This document shows, one piece after another, positions 24,130 through 35,276 of a stretch of 64,000 nt of DNA. This stretch comes from Caprimulgus europaeus (taxonomy: Eukaryota > Chordata > Aves > Caprimulgiformes > Caprimulgidae). Numbering within the stretch: the stretch's first letter is position 1; every line of letters begins with the position of its first letter. The DNA lies in NCBI GenBank assembly GCA_907165065.1, contig OU015532.1, forward strand, positions 38,482,339 through 38,546,338, in the 5' to 3' direction. Both the position numbers and the translations under genes were made by a program. Under the pieces are notes generated by a model that was not told the origin of the DNA, did not search any database, and was given only the letters and a program-made list of their open reading frames with translations.

Positions 24130-26201
24130 AGCCACTGTGGTGGGCCTTGTCACACTCGGAGTGTGAGAAGGAGATTGACTGGTGGAGTAACTCCCTGCAT
24201 GCCAGTCAGAAATGCCCCAGGAGGATACCCCCAAAAAGGTGATGGAACCCCCACCCTGTCAGGCAGAGGGGGGGACACCTGAGGCAGCCCCTGCCCTGCT
24301 GCTGCCAGGCAGAGGCAAGAGACCAAAAAGATAAAGAGGGCTGGAAGAAAGTCCCAGTTCGATGTCATGGGCGACCTCCTTCCCTACCTGCTTTCCTCCT
24401 CAGGTGCCCCTCTGTAATAGGTTTGAGGCCCTGCCTCTTGAAGGAGAGGGAGGTGAGGATGTGGTGCAAGGCCCACCTACAAGACCACAGAGGAAGAGGA
24501 GGTTGACCCAGCCCCTCAAGGCTGCCTCTGACAGGAAAGAAAGAAGGGTCATTGTAGTGGGCAATTCCCTTCTGAGGGGGACAGAGGGCCCAATATGCAG
24601 GGTTGACCCTCAACATAGGGAAGTGTGCAGCCTTCCTGGAGCCCGGATCAGGGATATCACCAGGGCACTCCCCAGCCTGGTGCGCCCCACGGACTACTAC
24701 CCAGATGGGATGCACCTGAAGGTGTTGAAGGAGCCGGCTGAAGTCATTGCTAGACCACTCTCCATCATCTTTGCTAAGTCGTGGGGAACGGGAGATGCCT
24801 GAGGACTGGAGGAAAGCAAATGTCACTGCAGTCTTCAAAAAGGGCAAGAAGGAGGACCCGGGTGACTACAGACCGGTCAGCCTCACCTCCATCCCTGGGA
24901 AGGTGATGGAATGACTTATCCTTGGTGCCATCTCAAGGCATATCAAGGATAAGAGGGTCATTAGAGGCAGTCAGCACGGCTTCACCAAGGGGAAGTTGTG
25001 CTTCACCAACCTTCTAGACTTTTATGAAGACACAATGAGGTGGCTAGATGATGGTAGAGCAGTGGATGTGGTCTATCTTGGTTTCAGTGAAGCATTTGAC
25101 ACAGTCTCCCATGGCATCGTCGCTGACAAATTGAGGAAGTGTGGACTGGATGATCAGGTAGTGAGATGGACTGTGAACTGGCTGGTGGGAAGAAGCCAGA
25201 GAGTAGTGGTCAATGGGGCAGAGTCTAGTTGGAGACCTGTGTCTACTGGAGTCCCTCAAGGGTCAGTACTAGGACCAGTATTATTCAATATATTCATCAG
25301 TGACCTGGATGAGGGAACAGAGTGCACTGTCAGCAAGTTTGCTGATGACACAAAGCTGGGAGGAGTGGCTGACACACCAGCAGGCTGTGCTGCCATCCAG
25401 AGAGACCTGGACAAGCTGGAGAGCTGGGCAGGGAAAAACTTAATGAAATATAATAAGGGCAAGTGTAGGGTGTTGCACCTGGGCAGGAACAACCCCAGGT
25501 GCCAGTATAGGTTGGGGAATGATCTAGAGAGCAGTGTAGGGGAAAGGGATCTGGGAGTCCTGGTGGACAGCAGGATGACCATGAGCCAGCACTGTGCCCT
25601 TGTGGCCAGGAAGGCCAATGGCATCCTGGGCTGCATCAGAAGGGGTGTAGTCAGTAGGTCAAGAGAGGTTCTTCTTCCCCTCTACTCTGCCCTGGTGAGG
25701 CCACATCTGGAATATTGTGTCCAGTTCTGGGCCCCACAGTTCAAGAAGGACAGGGAACTGCTTGAGAGAGTCACCAAGATGATGAAGGGAGTGGAACATC
25801 TCCCTGATGAGGAAAGGCTGTGGGAGCTGGGCCTCTTTAGCTTGGAGAAGAGGAGACTGAGGAGGGACCTCATTAATGTTTATAAATATATGAAGGGTGA
25901 GTGTGAGGAGGATGGAGCCAGGCTCTTCACGGTGATGACCAATGATAAGACAAGGGGCAATGGGTGTAAGCTGGAACACAGGAGGTTCTGCTTAAACTTG
26001 AGAAGGAACTTCTTTACTGTGAGGGTGCCAGAGCACTGGGACAGGCTGCCCAGGGAGGTTGTGGAGTCTCCTTCTCTGGAGACATTCAAAACCTGCCTGG
26101 ATGCCTTCCTGTGTGAACTCATGTAGGTGTTCCTGCTCTGGCAGGGGGTTGGACTGGATGAGCTTTCGAGGTCCCTTCCAACCCCTGACATTCTGTGATT
26201 C
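24130..26201 (+). mobile_element. CR1 non-LTR retrotransposon (LINE), internally deleted and inactive
   Basis: This is a plus-strand CR1 copy. The left part (to about 24702) resembles the CR1 ORF1 region, including the esterase-like segment with IVVGNSLLRG. From about 24703 it passes directly and in frame into the start of the ORF2 reverse-transcriptase region (DGMHLKVLKEPAEVIA). The end of ORF1 and the whole ORF2 endonuclease domain are therefore missing. The right end is the short CR1 3' untranslated region ending in ATTCTGTG-type octamers at about 26189-26201, as is typical of avian CR1. Stops and a frameshift make it non-functional. The left boundary is approximate. A minus-oriented LTR begins at its 3' tip. 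Confidence 0.93.
24706..26126 (+). pseudogene. CR1 ORF2 reverse-transcriptase remnant (decayed)
   Basis: This is the reverse transcriptase part of CR1 ORF2. The frame from 24996 to 26126 is intact and shows the CR1/LINE RT blocks in order: the AFDTVSHGI motif, [11 protein letters not shown], the catalytic-site motif FADD, the LGVLVDS region, and a C-terminal segment ending before the short 3' UTR. Upstream, a frameshift near 24788-24800 and a TGA stop near 24910 (where CR1 normally has Arg, consistent with CGA to TGA decay) break the frame. The endonuclease domain is absent because of the internal deletion. In living elements this enzyme carries out target-primed reverse transcription; this copy cannot encode a full protein. 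Confidence 0.92.
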
Positions 26202-27330
26202 TGTAGATTGATCCTGGCTGGATGCTAGATGCCCACCAAAGCCCACTCTATCACTCCCCCTCCTCAGCTGGGCAGGGAGAGAAAAGTACAATGAAAGGCT
26301 CATGGGTCGAGGTAAGGACAGAGAGAGATCACTCACCAATTACTGGCACGGGCAAAACAGACTCGACCTGGGGGGAAAAACAAATTTAATTTATTACCAA
26401 TCAATTTCAATGAGAAGTAAAACCAAATCTTAAAACACCTCCCCCATCCCTCCCTTCTTCCCGGGCTTAATCTCTTTCCCAATTTTTCCACCTCCTTCCC
26501 CCAGCAGCACAGGGGGACAGGGAATGGGGTTTGGGTCAGTTCATCACACGTTGTTTCTGCCGCTGCTTCCTCCTCAGGGGGAGGTCTCCTTCCCCCACAC
26601 CAGTGTGGGGTCCCTCTCACGGGAGACAGTCCTCCAGGAACTTCTCCAGCGTGAGTCCTTCCCATGACTGACAGCTCTTCACGAGCTGCTCCAGTCTGGG
26701 TCCATTCCATGGGGTGCAGTCCTTCAGGAACAGACTGCTCCAGCGCGGGTCCCCCACGGGGTCACAAGTCCTGCCAGCAAACCTGCTCCGGCGTGGGCTC
26801 CTCTCTCCACGGGCTACAGGTCCTGACAGGAACCTGCTCCAGCATGGGCTTCCCGCGGGGTCACAGCCTCCTTCAGGCATCCACCTGCTCTGGTGTGGGG
26901 TCCTCCATGGGCTACAGGTGGTCATCTGCTCCACCATGGACCTCCAGGGGCTGCAGGGGGACAGCCTGCCTCACCCTGGTCTTCACCACAGGCTGCAGGG
27001 GAATCCCTGCTGTGGCTCCTGGAGCACCTCCTCCCCCTCCTTTTTCACTGACCTTGGTGTCTGTGGAGTTGTTTCTCTCACATCTTCTCACTCCTCTCTC
27101 TCGCTGCAAAGTGTGCAGCTTTTTTTTTTCTCTTCCCCTTTTTTTCTCAATTCTGTTCTCACAGAGGCGTTACTGATGGGCTCGGCCTTGGCCAGCAGCG
27201 GGTCCGTCTTGGAGCCAGCTGGCATTGTCTGTGTCGGGCCTGGAGGAAGCTTCTGGAAGCTTCCCACAGAAGCCACCCTCATCCCCCCCCCACCCCCGCT
27301 ACCAAAACCTTGCCATGCAAACCCAATACA
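26202..27330 (-). mobile_element. Endogenous retrovirus LTR, minus orientation, about 1.13 kb
   Basis: On the plus strand the element begins TGTAGATTGATCC right after the CR1 tail and ends CCCAATACA, so it has TG...CA ends. On the minus strand it starts TGTATTGGGTTTGC. The body contains serial degenerate copies of a unit resembling CTGCTCCAGCRTGGG between about 26590 and 26960, a layout I recognise from LTRs widespread in bird genomes (from memory). No internal retroviral genes adjoin it. The flanking bases (GATTC on the left, GCCAC on the right) do not match, so no target-site duplication is preserved. Long open frames across it are repeat translations, not genes. Family name left open. Confidence 0.75.
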
Positions 27331-30300
27331 GCCACCAAGTCATACACAGATACATCCTCTCCCTCCCACTCAGAGAGCTGCCATGCTAACACACGTAAGG
27401 GGGTCAGCTGTTTTGTGTTCCTGGCATACTGCAAAGGGGCTCTTGAGACCTCGCTATGCTGATGGAATTCAGCTTGGCCTCACTTGCAGCTGTTACTGAG
27501 ATCCCATATAGAATCAGATACAGGTCAGATGTTTTCCATGATATTGAACTGCATTGCTTTTGAAATTTCTCTGCTAATCATATCTCTTGTGCATGATATG
27601 AGATCAGAGATTCATATGCTAGTTCTCAAAAAATGCTGGTTTAAAGAAAATTTCTTTGAATTTGCTTAGTGCCATCCACTGTCCCTGCCCCTCAGTTAAA
27701 TGCATCTAGCTGAGTGGCATCCTCTGTCCCTGCCCCTCAGTTAAACTCATCCAACCTGGAAATGTATCCTGACCCCAGCAGCTGAGGGACAGTCAACAAT
27801 ATCCTTTGCACCAGCTCAACTATGTTTCTGCCAAGATACACCTGTAACAACTCAGAACATCTGAATTTTGCGTCTATGAAACTCACTTCTAGCAGTAAGG
27901 AGACTTTCACACATAAGGTCTTTTTAGATACACACAGGAACAACCCTACCTTCTATTCCAACAAGGTTTCATCAGGGCTACATCCACATCTCCCTTGTAC
28001 CATCCCATTACCCATCACTGGCCAAAGAGCTCACCTCTGCTGGGACTACAATGGAAGAGGCGATTGATCATTCCCATAGGAACTAAAAAATCCATAACAG
28101 AATAAAATCTGAAGAGTTCCCTTGTATCAGAAAGTATAAACTGCCCTATGTTGCCTCGTTGTAGCTGTAGGAATCTGTGCTGTGATTTGGAGACAAGGAA
28201 GGAGACAGCATCCAGAAAGAAGGAAGTAGAATAGTTCAAAACCACCATCCAGCAGAGTGCCTGAGGTCACAGAGATTGGCTCAGGACCACAACTTCTTTG
28301 TGGTACACAGCAGCAGAGCAGGGGCAGCCAATGGCTGTTAAGTAGAGCAGATAGGTAAAAGGCAAGGATCTAGGAGAAAAAGACAGAATATGGAGCTACA
28401 GGAATCAAGGTGGAGCCTCACAGACATGTTTCATGTGTGCACAATGGCACCTTCATCCACTTGGGACTATTAGGGAACCATATTTGTACAGATGCTTGCC
28501 ACAGCTTGAAGCTCCATTTTTCCTTGATGTGTGTTCTATTGGATCAGTTACAGAGTCAAAATACTTTGGTTATCTCATCTTTAGATACACACAAGGGTCA
28601 TACCCTATGCAATGTCTGACTTGCTGAGGCTGAGCTATAAGGAAACCAATACCTTCGCACTCATTCATACCAGTTCTGTCCTCCCATTGTGCCTGGCCCA
28701 AAGTGTTTCAGAGTCAGGTTCTCTATGAAAGCTTTTGACTCTCAGAAAAGCCCTGGAAGGTCAGGAGATAAAAGCTTTGCATCAGATGTCCTTTGCTCAG
28801 CCTGAATGTCTGAAGCCTCTTCTGTTTGCTGGAAAAAGGCCAGGCCAGGGCTCCAAGCACTGAAAGGAGAAACTGCTCCCACTCAGGTGGGAAGTCAAAG
28901 TCAGCGAGAGTAGAGGACGCAGCCACAAGCATTTTGCCTTCTGGCAACTCAGTTCTAACACAGCTCCTGTTACGCTTCCAAACTACACAGGTGAGAGATG
29001 TGTTCTGCTTATTACTTACAAGAAGAGCACCAAAGAAAAAGAATCCACTGATCATACCCTCTCCCTCCTCCACAATGGAAGAAAATGCTGTTTACCCAAA
29101 TGAGGAGGAGGTATTCAACCACACAGGACAGCTACAGGATGGGTGTTCAAGGGATCAATACATGCAACTGAGCAATGTCGAGTGTGCATGTATAACACAG
29201 AAGCCTATTTCCTGAATAAGCCATACCTGCCAAGGAAAATATCTTGTTCTAACACATGGTGCCTTTGACATTTCCCTTTAGTCGTGAGGAGACTTACAAT
29301 TCACAAGTGCCAAAACCATGTATGAATTCATCACAGCTGTCTCCACAGGACTGAAAAATAAATCAGATTGAAACCATCATCTGTTTTATAGATGCTTATT
29401 AACGCATTATTTAATGTGCCAAGTTTGTTTTGCTTTGCATATCTGAAGGATTACTTTAGGATTTTTGTTTATTTTATATAAAGCTCAAAAGCACTTTGCC
29501 ATAAAATGAATTACACCTTAAAAGTGTTCTCCTGCTCAGAATTCATATTGTTTGCTTTGCTTTTTAAAAACAATGTCCCTTTCCTAATATGTTGAGACTA
29601 TGGGCAGAAGCCCCACTGAATTCAAAAGCAAAAGCAGACTCAAGAGATACAGGGAGCAGAACAGATTTTAGTGCTAAAAAACAGCAGCAATTTCACAAGT
29701 CTGGGAATCTTGGCATGGGAGAAAGAGGAAGTATCCTACAATATTCAGAGAACAACGCAAGGTGTAAGGAAAGAAGGAAGAGCCCATGTGCCAGTCTAAT
29801 GTGGGTGATGAGGTCCACAGTGTAGTCCAGTTCTGCAAGATGCTGAGGGCCTCTCAGACAGCAATGAGAACAACTTGTGGTGCCAAGAGTCTGGTCACTG
29901 GAGCCTCAATGTCCCTCTAATATAATGCTCTTAAAAAGGAAATGCAAATTATTGCCCCTGGAAAAGAAGAAAGAATGTCCCTATTCTCCTTGCTACTGGG
30001 CTTTCTTACAGTTTTCAGCATGTGCCCACTGGCTGATGCCCACTCAACCCAGCTGAACTCACCATGCTGTTTACATGGCTGCTGTGGCCATGATTCTGGG
30101 GGGCAGGACAGCACAGGCCCTGAGCAGCAGCCCCTGTCATGCAACACAAACTGCATCACCGTGCACACACTGCTATGTAGAGGTGATCCCCGTCAGTGCC
30201 TCTGCTGATCCCCAAACTGCAAACGTGCTTCCCGTGAGGCTTTGACTCACAGGCTGCAAGTGAGCAGCACCACTACATTTTTCAGATGAGCTTTTAAAGA

Positions 30301-33238
30301 CTGTAATTTCTTTTCATGTCCTGAAAACCTGGAGCACAGTGACAGCTTGCTCCAAGCACCGCAGAAAGCCTGTTCAGGAAAATTTCACTGGCACACAGGT
30401 CAAGAGAGCCCCAGTCTTCACTTCCTCTACCCTGCCAGTGCCGAGCTGTAAAGGCTCGGATTCTTTCTGCTCTGCTTCTAGATGCCTGGGTACCAAAACC
30501 CAGGGGCAGCAGGTGTCACCCACGGGATTGGCATTGGATGGGCACTCAATCACAGGGGAGGAAAAAGAGATCCTAGGAGCTAACAGGGGCCAAAGTAAAG
30601 CCCTTAGCATCTCAATGCAGGCAGCAGCAGCTGCAGTATTCTGGGAGGCCCTGGCACTAAATATAGTTGTAACTGTAGAAGAGCTGTTTTATTGACACAT
30701 GCCACCATACAACTTGACACACTCTGAGCTGGCCTTACCCACTACTGCTTACAACAGTCATGTTTATAGCTGCAACCTGAGAGGTATTTTAGGATTAAAT
30801 CCAAATTCTGTCTCCAAATGCAGACACAGACACACACACTGTCATACCTTGCACATCTAGACATTGACTTTTGAATGGTTCTCAGACAAATGGATTTTGT
30901 AGGTAGTCCATATATAGTACAGGCACGCAGAAGTCTGAATATTTAATCAGTACCTTTGTAGGGGATGCTTATAAACATAAAGCTGAGTGCATGAAAACAG
31001 AGATGAAATAGTTGACAGCCAGAAGTGACAGCCTTCAAATACTATCTCTCCTGGTTTAACTTTCATTAAAAATGAAAGGATAAAATGGTTCTAGTACAAC
31101 TGTGGTGCTATGAGAAGGAACCACTGCCAGTGCAGGTATCTCCTAATAGACAGCAGTATTCTAAAGAGGAACTCAGAATATCAAACTGATGTAGCTCTAT
31201 TCCACTTAACTAAAATATTACTAGTAATTAGGGAACCCCACTGGCTTCCCTCCTTCCTCCCTCCTGATTCTCCCCATCCTTGAAACTCAAATTTGAACCA
31301 CCCTGAGGTGTGGAGAGTGTTTCAACTCCGGATTCATTTCAAACCAGTAGGCAGATAGAGCCAGGCAATTAAGTTAGGACTGAAACGGAAACAAAACTTC
31401 TTTAAAGTTCAGGAGACTAGGACTGACATCTGAAATTTGGAGTATTCACCTCCATTCACAGATAACTAAGGACTTTCAATCACTTCAAGAATGAATCTGT
31501 CCCGTTAGACCTGGTAGATCTGCACAATTTAAATCTGAGGTCAAATAAAGGTAAGTTACCAAACATTTTCACCTTATTGGCATTTCAATTGTAAAATACC
31601 TTTTTTTTATCCTATAACTGGGAAGAGTCTGAGATAAAGAAACTCTCAGTAGATTAAAAAAAAAAAAAAGAATGGATTGAAGCATAATATATATAATATT
31701 TCAGAAAAACTGTCTGGAGAGTGAGGGTCCAAGAAAGACACCAAAAGCAGGAAGGATTAGATATAAAACTACTTCCCCTCCCCCCCCTGCTCCCACCCCT
31801 GCCTCTCATTTGTGGAAAACTTGCTAGGCTAGAAGGGCATTGCATTGAAGCCAGGTAAGACAGGCAACCACAATGCCCTTCTATTTTCATTCCTGCAGTA
31901 ATCCAGATTCAGCAGCAATCTCGGTCCCAGTTTTGCAGTCCAGACCAGTTTTTACCATTCTGTTCTGGTTTAAAAAAAAAAAAAAGGCATTTAAAAACCT
32001 TAGACCACGTTTTCTGCATTTGTATGCATCACATTGCTCAACTCTGGTAGAAGGTTTAGCACAAGCAATATCTCACCTCATTAAACCCCGCTACCCTGTG
32101 AGCTCAAAATGCACTCTGTGCCACTGTTAGCAATGCTACTGCAATGCTACCACTGTGCTGCTGAATTCAGCAGAGACTCCAGCCTGTGTTTCTGCCCATT
32201 AGGAAGACTGCAAGCTGTTTATTTGCCTCCAACCTTCCTGTTGCCCTAACTGTTGATGCTTGAAAAAGGGAAAGACAAAGACAAGGAAAAGAGGACATTT
32301 TGTGGATAAAAGAACCTTATCTGCCAACATTCTTAAGTGATCTCCAATTCTGAAAAAGATACAAGAAAGGAACAACCTGGAAATGGAAAAGAGCTGTTAG
32401 AACACCACTAATTACTTGTTTCTCCACAGAAATAAGATAACTACCTCTAAGGGATGCATATATTACTCCCCCAACACTACAGGGTTGCTATAGCTTTATT
32501 AATTTTTCACAGAAGATGAAGTACTACCTGGTGAGAGCTCTTCTACTTGCTTCACTGCAATATTATTAGATCACCCCTTCCCAAATCTTTCTGGGTGCTA
32601 CCAACTGTAAAGGGTTGGCTTTGTCTGCTACACAACTTCAGAGCTTGTGGGAGTCACAAAAACCCAGTCAGTGACCTTTTGATGAGGTGAGCATTCACAG
32701 CTGCCCAGAAGAGTCCCTTAAAAAGAAACATGGTGCCTTCCAGAGGAAGTCTTCTGGGTTGACACTCTTCTGACCTGCAAAACATCAGCAAAAAGACTGG
32801 AGAGTTAGTGCAGCTTTCCTTTGGCATCTCAACCAAAAATCATACTATCTCTTAAGATCAACTTCTGTTCCGGAGGACAGGAACATAGAAGACACTGTAT
32901 GATGTTCCAAAAAGGCACAGAAAGGAATCTGGAGAATTGTAAGCAGAAAGACTCCTACCTTTCCCTCCTGCTAAATCTGAATGGTGAAAGAGGAAAAGCT
33001 GAAGTTCACAGAGGAGCAAAGCAACTAAGTGTCTCTACCCAGAGCTCACCTGCAGGAGGAGGGAGCAGAGCTCTCTCTTTGGAACAACCTCTTATTTCAA
33101 TGACACATTGCCAGACATATCAGCACTCTGAAGAATATCTTGCATCTGTGGAAGTTTAGCTGACTTGAAGCTTGATAACAAAGGTAAGGATCTATCATAA
33201 TCAACATAATACTCACTAAAATTAATGGAAAAACTGGC
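27331..33238. other. Non-coding stretch, no gene recognised
   Basis: AT-rich sequence with short chance frames only. It includes a small tandem duplication at 27679-27745 and A runs near 31660 and 31970. No exon or RNA gene is recognised. Confidence 0.5.
27679..27745. repeat. Short tandem duplication, period 45
   Basis: The 22-bp segment beginning CTGTCCCTGCCCCTCAG occurs at 27679-27700 and again, identical, at 27724-27745. The sequence between and around the copies is also similar (CATCC before each), which points to one local duplication of about 45 bp. Confidence 0.75.
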
Positions 33239-33244
33239 ACCTAT

Positions 33245-33616
33245 TGCTGGTGCTTTAAGAGCCAAAGCTACAGGCGGCTTCAGCCTTGAGCAATTAATTC
33301 CTGACCTTGAGTGAAAAGTAAAACAAAGTGGTAAAACCAAGAAATAATGTGCATGAGACAAGATAAGGGATGAGTTGTGAGCTGTAACCAGTAACCAGTC
33401 AGAAGTAAAAGACTGGCTCATGAACAGGTGGATTTATCCAATCATGTCAGTTGTTCAGGTGCGTGTGTGTGATAAGGGGTAACGAATCAAAAGTGAAAGA
33501 GTGCTGCGTGCTTGGGGTGTGGAGCAGGAAAAAAGGATATATAAGCAGTGCAAAGCTTCAATAAAGTGCTGATGCCTGAACACATCTCGGTGCTGGTCAT
33601 TTCTTCATCCGCCGCA
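33245..33616 (+). mobile_element. Solo LTR, 372 bp, with 6-bp target-site duplication
   Basis: The element begins TGCTGGTGCTTTAAG and ends CATCCGCCGCA, and is flanked by the direct repeat ACCTAT at 33239-33244 and 33617-33622. Inside it has a TATA box (TATATAA, 33538-33544) followed 15 bp later by a poly(A) signal (AATAAA, 33560-33565). That U3-R-U5 layout is typical of short avian class II (ERVK/alpharetrovirus-like) LTRs, and the 6-bp duplication fits that class. No retroviral genes are present, so this is the scar left by recombination between two LTRs. It may still carry promoter activity on the plus strand. Confidence 0.93.
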
Positions 33617-33622
33617 ACCTAT

Positions 33623-34908
33623 TGTTTAAGATGCTAGCTGAAAGAGCTTAGCAGTCTCCACTCCAAACATGAACATACGTCACTGCCCAAAACAAAGGCA
33701 TTTCTGTGGCTGCCCACGGACTCAGGAAAAGGGGCTAAGCTGTACATTGCTTTTCTTAGAGGGCTGCATGTACACAGTTGCAAGAGAGACAGAAGTCAGG
33801 AGAAACAAAACAGGAACCGGCACAGAGTAGGAGAAGAAAGCAAAAAAGCAGAAACATGGTTCGGAGAACAATTCAGCAAGGGCGTTTTATCTCCTTGAAA
33901 GAGACAAGAATAGAGCACAGATACTACCTGCTGTAGGGGATGAGAAAAGGAGACTGAATATTTTTGTAAATTGTAAGGCAACATCAAAGATTCCTCATTC
34001 TACCATAAATGTATTTAGTATAAACAACCCAAAGGCATTTGGACTGTGAGCAGCAAAGGATGAGGCCTAGATGTTGAACTTTCAAGTGACTACATACACA
34101 GTAAGAACATGCAGCCTTATTAAGACAAGCATTTATTTCAGAGAACTGGAAAATAAGTTTGTTTTACCTAATTTTAAAAGGCTTAGATAGTAATCTAGGC
34201 AAGTTAGACCTTGCTCACCTTCTTAATAAATCAGCTGAAAAGCTCCTAGAAAGCAGAATCCTAAAGACACCCCTGCAGGAGTACGGTGCAAAGAAAAAGC
34301 ATCCTCTATTGTAATTCTTTGATTGTATCAATAGAACAGTCAGCAGGAAAGAACTAGTGATCAACTTCTATTTTTGGAAGGCATCTAGCAAAGCCCATCA
34401 TGGTACAATAATGAATTATTGTTTGAGCTGCAAGAAGTACAGTTCAACCATTCTGATCTATTCCTGAGGGCAGAAAAAATAAGAATAAATGAACAATTTT
34501 CCTCCATGACAGAAGGTTAACAGCAGGATCCATCAGCTTTTTTCTTTAAAATATGTGTTAGTGAACTGGGCAATAGGAAGAGCAATATGGCAACAGTATT
34601 TCAAGTCATACCATTACATAGGAAAGCAAATTTTATACAAGGATGTGATACCTTTTATTTGACTAATGGTACAACTGGTAGAAAACAGTGAGCATCTAGG
34701 CATGCTAACTCCTCTGACGCACCCATCTGCTTTCAATTCTATTAGCTGGTCAAATAAAAGCATAACATCTCCCTATGAAAGTTTCCATACTTGTAGATAA
34801 ACATGTTTATAACAGGATTGCCAGCAACACCATTTAGGAGGAGGATTTTCAGAGGGAGCTTGATGCTTTCGAGCATAAGGTAATGACTCATTACAGAGGT
34901 CTATAAAA
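33623..34908. other. Non-coding spacer between two solo LTRs
   Basis: AT-rich sequence without recognisable exons. It is not retroviral internal sequence: no gag, pol or env similarity appears in the open frames, and the two flanking LTRs differ in sequence. Confidence 0.6.
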
Positions 34909-34913
34909 AAGAC

Positions 34914-35271
34914 TGTAGGGGGTGTGGGAACACGTATTGGCATACCCTGAGAGAGCTGTGGGACTGAAGGGATACACGTCTGGAGATACGAGAAGCACCT
35001 GTGTTGACAAGTGATGAGAAAGGAACCTTGGGATGTATCCAGGAGATGTGCCCTGGCAAGCACACAGGAAGGGACGCACGCAACGTCCATCAGCCAGTTA
35101 GGGGCACGTGAGCTGCTCGTGCTGCGAGTGAAGAGACAATAACATGTTAAGGGGTGTGAGGGATTTCATTAGTTTTGGGGTATAAATATAACTGTATTAG
35201 AGCAAATAAATGGCTTCTTGCTTGCTTGATCATATTGATCATGTGGCAGAGTCCACCACTGAGTTCCCGCA
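34914..35271 (+). mobile_element. Solo LTR, 358 bp, with 5-bp target-site duplication
   Basis: The element begins TGTAGGGGGTGTGGG and ends GAGTTCCCGCA, flanked by AAGAC at 34909-34913 and 35272-35276. A TATA box (TATAAATA, 35181-35188) is followed by a poly(A) signal (AATAAA, 35205-35210), and then a short U5-like end. The architecture resembles the LTR 1.3 kb to its left, but the sequences differ, so they are separate insertions of different families. No internal retroviral sequence remains. Confidence 0.9.
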
Positions 35272-35276
35272 AAGAC

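Noticed and set aside
26191..27152. ATTCTG repeated at 26191-26196 and near 27147 as a target-site duplication of the LTR
   Set aside because: The right copy lies inside the LTR family sequence, and the element clearly continues to 27330; the match is coincidental with the CR1 octamer.
26333..27499. Several open frames on both strands over 26.3-27.5 kb
   Set aside because: They translate the repetitive LTR (CTGCTCCAGCRTGGG-type units) and are not genes.
33245..35271. A single provirus with LTRs at 33245 and 34914
   Set aside because: The two LTRs differ in sequence, each has its own different target-site duplication, and the DNA between has no retroviral coding sequence.
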